Shown: piece after piece, positions 23,042 through 30,690 of the stretch | Position numbering within the stretch: position 1 is the stretch's first letter | Layout: each line of letters opens with the position of its first letter | From: an uncultured Bacilli bacterium | Lineage (GTDB): Bacteria > Bacillota_I > Bacilli_A > RF39 > UBA660 | Direction of reading: 5' to 3' | Length of the DNA: 30,690 bases | Assembly (NCBI GenBank): GCA_944336815.1 | Contig: CALVLG010000002.1 | Location: 1-30,690 of the forward strand | Translations under genes and position numbers: made by a program | Notes under the pieces: model-generated | What the model saw: only the letters and a program-made list of their open reading frames with translations | Database searches by the model: none | Told to the model about the DNA's origin: nothing

Positions 23042-25513
23042 ATGGCTAAGAAAAAAGAAGAAAAAACAATTGTTGAAAAAATATATGAATACAGTTTAGA
23101 AGAAATCATGGGTGATTGTTTTGGTAAATATGCCAAAGAAATTATTCAAGAAAGAGCCTTACCAGATGTTAGAGATGGTTTAAAACCAGTTCAAAGAAGA
23201 ATTTTATATGGTATGTACTTATCTGGTTATACTTATGATAAACCTTATCGTAAAAGCGCTAAAGCAGTTGGGGAAATCATGGGTAACTTTCACCCTCATG
23301 GTGACTCTTCAATATATGATGCCTTAATTAGAATGTCGCAAGCATGGAAAATGCGGGAAAAGTTAATCGATGTCCATGGTAACAACGGTTCGATTGATGG
23401 TGATGGTCCAGCCGCGATGCGTTATACGGAAGCCCGTCTTTCCAAATTTGCCGGTGTCATGTTAAATTCAATTAAGAAAAACACAGTTGAGATGGCTTAT
23501 AACTTTGATGATACAACTCTAGAACCAACCGTTTTACCAGCCGGTTTTCCAAACTTACTTGTTAATGGTTCAACTGGTATCTCGGCCGGATATGCAACTA
23601 ATATTCCAACCCATAATTTAAGTGAAGTTATCGATGCAACCATTAAAAGAATCGATTCTCCAAATTGTAAATTAGAAACTATTATGGATATATTACCAGG
23701 CCCAGACTTTCCAACTGGGGGAATTGTCGAAGGCAAAAATGGGTTAATTGATGCTTATAAAACCGGTAAAGGAAAAGTTATTTTAAAAGCTAATGCCGAG
23801 ATTATAACAAATGGTTCTAAAAAACAAATCATTGTTCATTCCATTCCTTATGAAGTAGTAAAAGAACAATTAATTAAAAAAATTACTGATATAAAATTAG
23901 ATAAAAAAGTAGAAGGCATAAACGATATTATTGATGAATCTGATACCCAAAATATGGCTCGCTTAGTCATTGATTTAAAAAGTAATGCTAATGCCGAACT
24001 AATATTAAACTACTTGTTTAAAAATACTGATTTACAAATCAACTATAACTTTAATATGGTCGCGATTGTAAATAGAAGACCAAAATTAGTTGGTATTTTA
24101 GAAATTCTAGACGCTTTCATCGCTCATCAAAAAGAAGTCGTTACAAGAAGAACCAAATTTGACTTAGAAGCCGCTAGAAAAGACTATCATATTTTAGAAG
24201 GTTTGATTAAAGCCATATCTATATTAGATGATGTAATTAAAACAATTAGATCTAGTAAAAATAAAAGTAATGCCATTGATAATTTAGTTAAAGAATATGA
24301 CTTTACTTTTGAACAAGCCAAAGCTATTGTTGAATTGCAATTATATCGTTTAACAAATACTGATATTTTAGATATTGAAGAACGTTTGAAAGAACTAGCT
24401 AAAAACATGCATGTTTGGGAACAAATATTGCAAAATGAAGAAGCCTTAAAATATGTCATGAAAACAGAATTAAAACAAATCAAAAAAGAATATGGAAATC
24501 CACGTCGAACAATTATTAAAGATGAAGTAACTGAAATAAAACTAGATATGAAAAGCATGATACCTAAAGAAAATGTCGTTGTTATTGTAACCAATGAAGG
24601 ATATATTAAACGCGTTAGTATGAAATCTTTCGCCGCTAATACTGAAGATCCCACAATGAAACCAGGTGATTTCATTACCCATTTATTTGACGTATCAACT
24701 TTAGATAACATTTTACTTTTCACCAATAAAGGAAATTATATTTTCTTACCTGTTCATAAAATACCAGATGGAAAATGGAAAGAACTAGGTAAACATATTA
24801 ACAATATTGTTACTTTAAGCCCAGAAGAAAAAGTTTTAGAAGCCTTTATTTATGAACCAGAAGAAGAAATTATTTCTATTACTAAAAATGGCATGATTAA
24901 ACGAACTAAAGAAAAAGATTATGAAGTAACAAGAACAAGTAAAGCCATGATGTCTATGAAACTAAAAGAAAACGATGAAGTAATAAGTGTTATAAAAGCA
25001 TCTTTAAATGTTTTACTTGTTTCTAAAAATGGTTACTACTGTAAATTTAATAAAGTTGAAGTTCCTCTAGTTGGTGTAAGAGGCTCAGGTGTTAAAGCTA
25101 TGAATTTAAAAGATGATGAAATAGTAAGTGCCACAGGATTGAATGATGAAGAATATGTAACCATCTTTACTGATAAAAAAACAGCCAAGCGAATAAAAAC
25201 AAGTGATTTAGAAGAAACAGGACGCGCTAAAAGAGGCAATGCCCTTATGAAAAAAGTAAAGACTTCGCCATATCAAATCAAAGCCTGTCTAGTTACAAAT
25301 TCTAAAACAGAAATAATGCTTATCAATGAAGATGGCTCAAAAGAAATCAAAAATAGTGAAATTCCAATTATGGATCTTCAAAGTACAGGTTCAGCTATTT
25401 CTAAAAAAGATATTCTATATGCTTTAAAAAAACAAGAATTAGAAAAAGCCACAATCAAAGAAATTAACAACAAAGAAAAAGAGGATTTCAATTTAGAAGA
25501 TTTTAAATTATAA
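23042..25513 (+). CDS. parC: DNA topoisomerase IV subunit A
   Basis: ParC is the DNA-breaking subunit of topoisomerase IV. The 823-residue product has the winged-helix breakage domain with ERALPDVRDGLKPVQRRIL, GNFHPHGDSSIYDALIRM and the catalytic tyrosine Y128 in AAMRYTEARLS. A tower and coiled-coil region follows, then a beta-propeller C-terminal domain (about 490-800) of repeated blades. No QRRGGKG-type GyrA box is visible, which separates it from GyrA. It forms an operon with parE, four bases apart. Its stop codon is followed at once by the first copy of the 37-bp flanking repeat, which holds its terminator. Confidence 0.93.
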   Translation: MAKKKEEKTIVEKIYEYSLEEIMGDCFGKYAKEIIQERALPDVRDGLKPVQRRILYGMYLSGYTYDKPYRKSAKAVGEIMGNFHPHGDSSIYDALIRMSQAWKMREKLIDVHGNNGSIDGDGPAAMRYTEARLSKFAGVMLNSIKKNTVEMAYNFDDTTLEPTVLPAGFPNLLVNGSTGISAGYATNIPTHNLSEVIDATIKRIDSPNCKLETIMDILPGPDFPTGGIVEGKNGLIDAYKTGKGKVILKANAEIITNGSKKQIIVHSIPYEVVKEQLIKKITDIKLDKKVEGINDIIDESDTQNMARLVIDLKSNANAELILNYLFKNTDLQINYNFNMVAIVNRRPKLVGILEILDAFIAHQKEVVTRRTKFDLEAARKDYHILEGLIKAISILDDVIKTIRSSKNKSNAIDNLVKEYDFTFEQAKAIVELQLYRLTNTDILDIEERLKELAKNMHVWEQILQNEEALKYVMKTELKQIKKEYGNPRRTIIKDEVTEIKLDMKSMIPKENVVVIVTNEGYIKRVSMKSFAANTEDPTMKPGDFITHLFDVSTLDNILLFTNKGNYIFLPVHKIPDGKWKELGKHINNIVTLSPEEKVLEAFIYEPEEEIISITKNGMIKRTKEKDYEVTRTSKAMMSMKLKENDEVISVIKASLNVLLVSKNGYYCKFNKVEVPLVGVRGSGVKAMNLKDDEIVSATGLNDEEYVTIFTDKKTAKRIKTSDLEETGRAKRGNALMKKVKTSPYQIKACLVTNSKTEIMLINEDGSKEIKNSEIPIMDLQSTGSAISKKDILYALKKQELEKATIKEINNKEKEDFNLEDFKL

Positions 25514-25516
25514 CAA

Positions 25517-25553
25517 ATTGAGACTTTAAAAAGGTCTCTTTTTTTGCTATAAT
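25517..25553 (+). repeat. 37-bp direct repeat, left copy flanking the metal island
   Basis: This copy starts ATTGAGACTTTAAAA and ends GCTATAAT. It matches 30594-30630 at 36 of 37 positions (A versus G at the sixteenth base) and not beyond. It contains a terminator hairpin and an extended -10 box (TGCTATAAT). In this copy the promoter-like end leads into a gene-free stretch (25554-25630) in which I see only AT-rich sequence. Confidence 0.85.
25520..25545 (+). terminator. Rho-independent terminator of parE-parC
   Basis: GAGAC (25520-25524) pairs with GTCTC (25534-25538), extended inward by weak pairs, and is followed by seven T residues. It lies within the left copy of the 37-bp repeat. Confidence 0.8.
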
Positions 25554-25630
25554 CCCATTTTCATTTTTCTAATTAATATTTTGAAGGTGGCTATAATTCC
25601 AAAATTTTTAATTCTTTAATAGTATTGCCA

Positions 25631-25674
25631 TTGACAATTGAATAACTGTTCAACTATAATTATAACAGTTGAAC
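25631..25674 (+). promoter_or_regulatory. Promoter/operator of the metal-efflux operon
   Basis: A perfect TTGACA (25631-25636) and TATAAT (25655-25660) have an 18-base spacer. Around the -10 box lie interlocked repeats: GTTCAAC (25648-25654) with GTTGAAC (25668-25674) as inverted arms, and AACTGTT (25644-25650) with AACAGTT (25664-25670). Such a palindrome over the -10 box is typical of ArsR/SmtB-family operators, so metal-relieved autorepression is likely. The leader continues to AGGAGG before the regulator. Confidence 0.75.
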
Positions 25675-25716
25675 TAAGCTTCAACTAAATACATATATTA
25701 TTATTGGAGGAAATTT

Positions 25717-26079
25717 ATGGCTAGAAACGAATTTTCTTGTGATTGTAATGTTATTCATCAAAAAATGGTTGATGAAGTATTGCAAAGAATGCCTAATGAA
25801 AAGACTTTTAACAAGCTGGCATGTTTATTTAAACTTATAGGAGATACAACACGATGCAAAATCTTATTTGCGTTAGATCAAAATGAAATGTGTGTTTGTG
25901 ATCTGGCAAATGTACTTAATATGACTAAATCTGCTATTTCGCATCAATTAGCTATCTTAAGAAAAAGCAATATTGTAAAATGTAAGCGAAGTGGCAAAGA
26001 AGTATACTATACGTTAGATGATGACCATATTGTTAAGTTGTTTGAAATAGGTTTAGAACATATTAACCATAAAAATTAA
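25717..26079 (+). CDS. cadC: ArsR/SmtB-family metal-responsive repressor, CadC-like
   Basis: This 120-residue winged-helix repressor is expected to release DNA when Cd, Pb or Zn binds. It retains both CadC-type metal sites. The Cys site has C8 and C10 near the N-terminus (SCDC) with C59 and C61 in the CVCD motif of the third helix. The C-terminal helix site has D102, H104, H115 and H118, with His in place of the usual final Glu. The recognition helix region reads MTKSAISHQLAILRKSNIV. It is the first gene of the operon and sits directly downstream of a palindromic operator. Metal identity is inferred from these residues; a Cu response is less expected although a Cu pump is in the operon. Confidence 0.9.
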   Translation: MARNEFSCDCNVIHQKMVDEVLQRMPNEKTFNKLACLFKLIGDTTRCKILFALDQNEMCVCDLANVLNMTKSAISHQLAILRKSNIVKCKRSGKEVYYTLDDDHIVKLFEIGLEHINHKN

Positions 26080-26102
26080 ATAAGCAAGAAAGAAGGATTG
26101 AA

Positions 26103-26327
26103 ATGAATAAGTATAAATTTAAAATTAAAGGCTTAGACTGTGCCAATTGTGCAAATGAATTAGAAAGAGCTTTACAAAAAATTGATATTATATATAATGT
26201 AAGCATTAGTTTTATGACTCAAAAATTAATTTTTGAATGCTGTGAAGATGTAAAAATAGAAGCAATTGAAAGAATAAGAAAAATTATCAAGAAGACTGAG
26301 CCTAGTGTAAGTATTGAGGAGGTTTAG
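26103..26327 (+). CDS. Stand-alone heavy-metal-associated (HMA) domain protein
   Basis: The 74-residue protein is a single ferredoxin-like HMA domain with the metal-binding CxxC in GLDCANC (C13, C16). The GLDCANCA form is the type usually found at the N-terminus of CadA/ZntA pumps, not the GMTCxxC form of copper chaperones. The following CadA gene lacks this domain, so it appears that the pump's N-terminal module is encoded separately here. It may act in trans as a metal donor or regulator of CadA (inference). The stop lies five bases before the cadA start, with GAGGAGG inside its last codons serving cadA. Confidence 0.88.
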   Translation: MNKYKFKIKGLDCANCANELERALQKIDIIYNVSISFMTQKLIFECCEDVKIEAIERIRKIIKKTEPSVSIEEV

Positions 26328-26332
26328 CCTAG

Positions 26333-28189
26333 ATGGACAAAAAATTGAATAAGCAATTAATCAGAATAATTATTTCGCTAATACTAGTTATTATCTCATT
26401 TTTGATAAAGTTTGATAATGAACTTAACAGTATTCTTTTTATAGTTAGCTATATTATTATAGGATATGATATTGTATTAAAAGCAATAAGAAATATTTTT
26501 AAAGGTAAGGTTTTTGATGAAAACTTTTTAATGACCATTGCAACTATAGGAGCTTTTTGCATTGGCGAATTTCCCGAAGCTTGTGCGGTAATGCTCTTCT
26601 ATCAAATTGGAGAATTGTTTCAAAGTTATGCAGTGGATAAATCAAGAAAATCAGTTGCAGCTCTTATGGATATAAGACCAGACTATGCCAACGTTTATCG
26701 CAATAAAGAAATTGAAAAAGTTGATCCAGATGAAGTAAATATAGGAGAAATTATACTGGTAAAACCAGGCGAAAAAATTCCCTTAGATGGAACGATAGTT
26801 GAGGGAGAATCAATGCTAAATACCCAAGCATTAACTGGAGAATCTATGCCGAGAAAGGCTATTATAAATGATGAAGTATTAAGTGGATGTATAAACGCTG
26901 ATAGTATTCTTAAAATTAAGGTTACTAAAAAGTTTGAAGAATCAACGGTTAGTAAGATTTTAGATTTAGTTGAAAATGCCAGTAGTAGAAAATCAAAATC
27001 AGAAAATTTTATTAGCAAATTTGCCAAATATTATACACCGATTGTTGTTGTATTAGCCCTTTTACTAGCATTCATCCCGCCACTTGTAATAAATGATGCA
27101 ACATTTAGCGATTGGCTATACCGGGCCCTTTCATTTTTAGTTGTTTCATGTCCATGTGCTTTAGTTATTTCTATTCCATTATCTTTTTTTGGTGGAATAG
27201 GTGCTGCTTCTAAAATTGGTGTCTTGATAAAAGGTAGTAATTATTTAGAAGCATTATCAAATACAGAAATTATCGTTTGTGATAAAACAGGAACATTAAC
27301 AGAAGGCGTGTTTAAAGTACAAGAAATTAATGCAATTGGATATTCTAATCATGATTTATTAAGATATGCCTCTTATGCTGAAAATTTTTCTAATCATCCT
27401 ATATCCCAATCTTTAAAACAAGCATATAAAAAAGAAATAGATAATAAACTCGTTACTAAAACAGAGGAAATAGCTGGCAAAGGCATTAAAGCAAAAATTG
27501 ACGGAAAAACAGTTTTAGTTGGTAATGAAAAACTAATGCAAGAACATAATATTGATTTTAAAAAAAGCGAAAAACTTGGAACGATTGTTTATGTGGCAAT
27601 AGATGATAAATTTGCCGGAACAATTTTGATTGCTGATAAGATTAAAGATGATGCTTATAAAGCAGTGAAATTATTTAAAGAAAACAATGTTAAAAACATT
27701 GTGATGTTAACAGGTGATCGCAAAAACATTAGCGAAAGTGTCGCCCATGAGCTTGGTTTAGATGAGTGCCACTCGGAATTACTTCCGACTGATAAAGTTG
27801 CTTGGACCGAAAAATTAATGGCTAAAAAATCAGCTAATGGCAAACTAGTATTTATCGGTGATGGTATTAATGATGCTCCTGTTCTCGCTTTGGCAGATAT
27901 AGGTGTTGCTATGGGGGCTTTAGGTAGTGATGCAGCCGTTGAAATGGCAGATGTTGTTATAATGACGGATGAGCCATCTAAAATTGCTAGTTCTATCTTA
28001 ATTTCTAAAAAAACAATGCGAATTGTAAAACAAAATATAGTATTTGCAATTGCTGTAAAAGTAGCTGTATTAATATTAAGCGCTTTAGGTATTGCTAGTA
28101 TGTGGGCAGCCGTATTTGCTGATGTAGGAGTATCGGTTTTAGCAATCATAAATGCCCTTAGAATTTTAAAAATTGAATTTTTAAAATAA
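26333..28189 (+). CDS. cadA: Zn/Cd/Pb-exporting P1B-2 ATPase without N-terminal HMA domain
   Basis: This 618-residue membrane pump exports soft divalent metals. It has TGES in the actuator domain and the TM6 metal motif CPC (C273-C275, SCPCALVISIP). DKTGTLT follows with phosphorylated D317, then SNHPIS with the P1B His-Pro, LTGDR, and GDGINDAP. The P1B-2 determinants are present: a Lys in TM7 (AIAVKVAVLIL) and an Asp in TM8 (VFADVGVSVLAIINALRIL). Together they indicate Zn/Cd/Pb rather than Cu. It starts directly with membrane helices; its HMA domain is the separate upstream gene. The next gene, a Cu pump, starts 15 bases later. Confidence 0.93.
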   Translation: MDKKLNKQLIRIIISLILVIISFLIKFDNELNSILFIVSYIIIGYDIVLKAIRNIFKGKVFDENFLMTIATIGAFCIGEFPEACAVMLFYQIGELFQSYAVDKSRKSVAALMDIRPDYANVYRNKEIEKVDPDEVNIGEIILVKPGEKIPLDGTIVEGESMLNTQALTGESMPRKAIINDEVLSGCINADSILKIKVTKKFEESTVSKILDLVENASSRKSKSENFISKFAKYYTPIVVVLALLLAFIPPLVINDATFSDWLYRALSFLVVSCPCALVISIPLSFFGGIGAASKIGVLIKGSNYLEALSNTEIIVCDKTGTLTEGVFKVQEINAIGYSNHDLLRYASYAENFSNHPISQSLKQAYKKEIDNKLVTKTEEIAGKGIKAKIDGKTVLVGNEKLMQEHNIDFKKSEKLGTIVYVAIDDKFAGTILIADKIKDDAYKAVKLFKENNVKNIVMLTGDRKNISESVAHELGLDECHSELLPTDKVAWTEKLMAKKSANGKLVFIGDGINDAPVLALADIGVAMGALGSDAAVEMADVVIMTDEPSKIASSILISKKTMRIVKQNIVFAIAVKVAVLILSALGIASMWAAVFADVGVSVLAIINALRILKIEFLK

Positions 28190-28204
28190 TTAGGTGATGT
28201 TTCT

Positions 28205-30394
28205 ATGAAAAAAATAGTTTTAAAAATAGGTGGTATGACTTGCAGTGCTTGTTCATCAGGATTAGAAAAATATTTAAATAAACAACCAGGTATAAAAAAT
28301 GCCAATGTAAATTTAGTGTTATCTATTGCTACAATTGAATATGAAAATAAAAACCAAAAAACTATAGAGGGCTATATAAAAGAAGCTGGATTTGTAAGCT
28401 TAGGAGAATTTAAGGGAATAGATGATATAGAAATAAATAAATTAGATAAAGTAAAATTAATTTTTTTCGGAATCTTAATTTTATTTATTATGTATATTTC
28501 TATGGGACCGATGTTAAATTTGCCTCGTATTCCTTTTGTTAATCATGATTATCCGATTATTTTAGCATCTGTAATGTTATTAATAACATTTATCTTCTTA
28601 TGGTATGGATATGATATCTTAAAAAATGGCATCAAAAATTTATTTCATAAAATGCCTAACATGGATACTTTAGTAATGTTTAGTGTATTATTTAGTTTGG
28701 CATATAGTCTTTACGGATATATTAATATATTATTTGGAGCAAAAGAATATCTCGGAAGCCTATACTTTGAATCAACTTGCATGGTTATTTACTTTATTAA
28801 ACTAGGAAGATTTATTGAAGATATAAGCAAGGATAAGACAAAAGACGCCTTAAAAAAATTAGTAACAATTACCCCAAAAACAGCAATAATAAAAACAAAT
28901 TCCAAGGAAAAGATAGTGTCCATAGATGAAGTGCAAAAAGATGATTTATTAATTTGTAAATCGGGAAGTAAGATTGCTGTAGATGGTATTGTAGAAAGTG
29001 GAAAAATTTATGTTGATGAAAGTTTTATTACTGGTGAAAGCGTTCCAGTATTAAAAGAAAAAGGCAGTAAAGTTATTGCGGGTTCGATTAGTTATGATGG
29101 CTATATTGAATATAGAGCTAAAAAAATTGGCAAAGAATCAACTATATCCGAAATAGTAAAAATGGTTATTGAGGCTACAAATACTAAAAGTAAAATTCAA
29201 AAATTAGCGGATAAAATTAGTGGTTATTTTGTATCAATTATTCTTGTTATTTCTGTTTTAACATTTATTATTCAAATGATCGGTGGTTTACCAATTGAAA
29301 AAGCATTGCTTCACATGGTTACAATTCTTGTTGTCGCTTGTCCATGTGCTTTAGGACTTGCTGTTCCGTTAGTGGTAGTCGTAAGTAACGGTTTATGTGC
29401 CAAAAAAGGTTTGTTTTTAAGAAATAGTGAAACTTTAGAAAATGCTAGAATTATTGATACTGTTGTCTTTGACAAAACCGGAACCTTAACTCTCGGCAAA
29501 TTAAATATATTTAATTTTTTTAATTACGCCAAGTATGATGATAATAGCCTCTTAAATATTGTTGCTAACATCGAAAAAAAATCATCACATCCTATTAGCA
29601 CGGCATTTAAGATAAGTCAAAAATTAGGCGTAAGCAATTTTAAAACATTAAGTGGCCTTGGTATTTATGGAAAAATAAATGAACATAACTATTATCTAGG
29701 AAATGATAAGTTGTTAACTAAATTGAAGATTAAAAACAATAATATAAAAGACTATGACTATCTTGTTAGAAACGGGTGTAGCATAATTTACATTATTGAA
29801 AATAAAAGGATTATTGGTCTAATTGGTGTTCGAGATATTATAAGGCCAAATATAAAAGATGTTATTCATAAATTTGCTGAAAATAATATCGAAGTTATTA
29901 TGCTAACTGGCGACAATGACATTACTGCTAGAATAATTGCTCAAGAGCTTGGAATAAAAAAAGTTATAGCAAATGTTCTACCACAAGATAAAGCCGAGCA
30001 TATCAAACAATTAACGGCAAAAGGTAAAAAAGTTATTATGGTCGGTGATGGAATAAACGACGCTCCGGCATTAGTTAATGCAACCATAGGTATTAGTGTC
30101 AATGATGGTACCGATATTGCTATGGATTCTGCTGATGTTATTTTAATGAAAAATGACATCAACAACATTATCGATTTAATTGCCATAAGTAAACAATCCT
30201 ATAAAGTTATTAAGCAAAATCTATTCTGGGCGTTTTTCTATAATCTTTGTATGATTCCAATTGCCATGGGGTTATTCAGTAATATTGGAATAAGTATGAC
30301 ACCTATGTTTGGCAGTATAGCAATGATTTTTAGTAGTTTAACAGTGGTATTAAATGCATTAAGATTTGGGAGAGTGAAAAATGAAAAAATTTGA
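28205..30394 (+). CDS. copA: Cu+-exporting P1B-1 ATPase
   Basis: The 729-residue pump exports Cu+ (and Ag+). An N-terminal HMA domain carries GMTCSAC (C13, C16). Eight membrane helices surround the usual domains: TGES in the actuator domain, TM6 CPC (C379-C381, in ACPCALGLAVP), DKTGTLT with phosphorylated D423, SSHPIS, LTGDN and GDGINDAPAL. The P1B-1 signatures are present: YN in TM7 (AFFYNLCMIP) and MxxSS in TM8 (AMIFSSLTVVLNALR), which identify Cu+ as substrate. AGGTGATG precedes the ATG. The end overlaps the next gene by 14 bases. Co-transcription with cadA under a CadC-like repressor is unusual. Confidence 0.94.
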   Translation: MKKIVLKIGGMTCSACSSGLEKYLNKQPGIKNANVNLVLSIATIEYENKNQKTIEGYIKEAGFVSLGEFKGIDDIEINKLDKVKLIFFGILILFIMYISMGPMLNLPRIPFVNHDYPIILASVMLLITFIFLWYGYDILKNGIKNLFHKMPNMDTLVMFSVLFSLAYSLYGYINILFGAKEYLGSLYFESTCMVIYFIKLGRFIEDISKDKTKDALKKLVTITPKTAIIKTNSKEKIVSIDEVQKDDLLICKSGSKIAVDGIVESGKIYVDESFITGESVPVLKEKGSKVIAGSISYDGYIEYRAKKIGKESTISEIVKMVIEATNTKSKIQKLADKISGYFVSIILVISVLTFIIQMIGGLPIEKALLHMVTILVVACPCALGLAVPLVVVVSNGLCAKKGLFLRNSETLENARIIDTVVFDKTGTLTLGKLNIFNFFNYAKYDDNSLLNIVANIEKKSSHPISTAFKISQKLGVSNFKTLSGLGIYGKINEHNYYLGNDKLLTKLKIKNNNIKDYDYLVRNGCSIIYIIENKRIIGLIGVRDIIRPNIKDVIHKFAENNIEVIMLTGDNDITARIIAQELGIKKVIANVLPQDKAEHIKQLTAKGKKVIMVGDGINDAPALVNATIGISVNDGTDIAMDSADVILMKNDINNIIDLIAISKQSYKVIKQNLFWAFFYNLCMIPIAMGLFSNIGISMTPMFGSIAMIFSSLTVVLNALRFGRVKNEKI

Positions 30395-30587
30395 ATTAAA
30401 TATTAAAGGGATAGAATGTGAAGGATGCGTGAATAGAATAAAAAATGTTTTATCATCTATTAAAGGAATTGATTCATTTACAATTTCAATAGAAGATAAA
30501 AAATTACTATTATCAGTTAAAAACGAAAAAGTTATTAATGAGATAATAAGAAAAATAGAAGCATTAGGATTTAGTGTTTCTAAATAA
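30381..30587 (+). CDS. copZ: CopZ-like HMA-domain metallochaperone
   Basis: The 68-residue protein is a single HMA domain with GIECEGC (C13, C16) and the typical beta-alpha-beta pattern ending EALGFSVSK. It overlaps copA by 14 bases, so it most likely carries Cu+ to CopA. The usual chaperone motif is MTCxxC; here Ile-Glu replaces Met-Thr and the middle residues are Glu-Gly, so metal preference is less certain. It is the last gene of the operon and is followed by the right copy of the 37-bp repeat, which holds a terminator. Confidence 0.85.
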   Translation: MKKFELNIKGIECEGCVNRIKNVLSSIKGIDSFTISIEDKKLLLSVKNEKVINEIIRKIEALGFSVSK

Positions 30588-30593
30588 TTTTCG

Positions 30594-30630
30594 ATTGAGA
30601 CTTTAAAAGGGTCTCTTTTTTTGCTATAAT
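30594..30630 (+). repeat. 37-bp direct repeat, right copy flanking the metal island
   Basis: This copy is identical to 25517-25553 except for one base. Here the TATAAT (30625-30630), with TG upstream and TTTAAA (30602-30607) as a weak -35, is well placed to serve the gene starting at 30659. This suggests the right copy is in its functional, original setting. Confidence 0.85.
30597..30622 (+). terminator. Rho-independent terminator of the metal-efflux operon
   Basis: GAGAC (30597-30601) pairs with GTCTC (30611-30615), followed by seven T residues, within the right 37-bp repeat. Confidence 0.8.
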
Positions 30631-30658
30631 TTCCTTAATAGAAAAGAGGATCAAACTT

Positions 30659-30690
30659 ATGAAAAAAGTCATAATTTTAGGTATCCTTCT
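30659..30690 (+). CDS. Start of next gene, cut by the window end
   Basis: An ATG follows AGAGGATCAAACTT, and the frame reads MKKVIILGIL before the window ends. The Lys-Lys plus hydrophobic start looks like a signal peptide or the first strand of a Rossmann-type domain. Nothing more can be said. Confidence 0.55.
   Translation, partial: MKKVIILGIL

Larger units (their letters stand above)
25517..30630 (+). mobile_element. Candidate inserted metal-resistance island (no recombinase seen)
   Basis: Five co-directional metal-efflux genes lie between two nearly identical 37-bp sequences. If the segment between them plus one repeat copy is removed, parC would be followed by one terminator/promoter and then the gene at 30659, a normal chromosomal junction. 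No transposase or integrase and no terminal inverted repeats are present. The mechanism could be site-specific or homologous recombination. The boundaries are the repeats; mobility itself is inference. Confidence 0.45.

Noticed and set aside
23042..25513. GyrA instead of ParC
   Set aside because: No GyrA box of the QRRGGKG type is visible in the C-terminal propeller, and the operon position after eno fits topoisomerase IV better.
25554..25630. A decayed second copy of the right-hand junction (GCTATAATTCC near 25590 and CTTTAATAG near 25614 resemble bases after 30623)
   Set aside because: The matches are short, AT-rich and interrupted, and could easily arise by chance. No stronger homology was visible.
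27655..28305. Long open frame on the - strand (216 codons) opposite the end of cadA and start of copA
   Set aside because: It is antisense to strongly supported pump genes, the translation has no recognisable family pattern, and no promoter or ribosome binding site fits. It is a shadow of the coding bias.
1..30690. tRNA or rRNA genes, insertion sequences, prophage genes
   Set aside because: I saw no cloverleaf-compatible segments with a T-loop GTTCGAnTC, no rRNA blocks and no transposase or phage proteins. A tRNAscan or Infernal run would be decisive.

Overview
The window is AT-rich, and every convincing gene lies on the + strand. TGA is used as a stop (infB, the RSH gene, parE and copA all end in TGA) and TGG encodes Trp, so the standard bacterial code applies, not Mycoplasma code 4. 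The gene orders (rpsO-pnp; rimP-nusA-rnpM-infB-rbfA then truB; parE-parC), a cotJ spore-coat pair and purine-rich ribosome binding sites point to a low-GC Bacillota. My inference is a Bacilli/Erysipelotrichia-like or Mollicutes-neighbouring lineage with a reduced gene set. The species cannot be named from this sequence.

Layout. 1-2883: rpsO with promoter and terminator, pnp, and a small zinc-finger gene. 2884-3114: a folded RNA candidate ending in a strong terminator, then a leader. 3115-8132: two consecutive P2-type cation ATPases. The first is plasma-membrane Ca2+-ATPase-like and the second CtpE/Exp7-like, with its own promoter. 8138-9483: a self-contained AAA/DUF4143 ATPase gene preceded by three 23-bp direct repeats and closed by a terminator. 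9543-10578: cotJ genes, a CotJA-CotJB fusion plus CotJC. 10612-12537: a membrane thioredoxin-like protein, TrmL, a zinc-ribbon membrane protein and a UPF0316 protein whose start codon lies in the loop of a terminator-like hairpin. 12538-17315: the translation/transcription operon rimP (short)-nusA-rnpM-dCMP deaminase-infB-rbfA. 17391-19652: a short RSH protein overlapping truB. 19691-21010: eno. 21077-25545: parE-parC. 25517-30630: a metal-efflux island flanked by two copies (36/37 identical) of a terminator-plus-promoter sequence. 30659-end: start of the next chromosomal gene.

How the genes work together. The core is housekeeping: ribosome biogenesis and initiation, RNA decay, glycolysis, chromosome decatenation and alarmone hydrolysis. 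Added to this is a strong cation-export theme, with four P-type ATPases in 30 kb. The island is one operon under a CadC/SmtB-type repressor. It encodes a free heavy-metal-associated (HMA) domain, a CadA-type Zn/Cd/Pb pump lacking that domain, a CopA-type Cu pump and a CopZ-like chaperone.

Most notable: (1) the long direct repeat flanking the metal island, suggesting a discrete insertion between parC and its original neighbour; (2) the RSH protein with an intact hydrolase site but a damaged synthetase site and no C-terminal regulatory region; (3) the start-codon-in-hairpin arrangement at UPF0316; (4) the 23-bp operator-like array before the DUF4143 gene; (5) RimP reduced to its N-terminal domain; and (6) an unassigned folded RNA before the Ca2+-ATPase-like gene. 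All calls come from reading the sequence alone; no database search was run.
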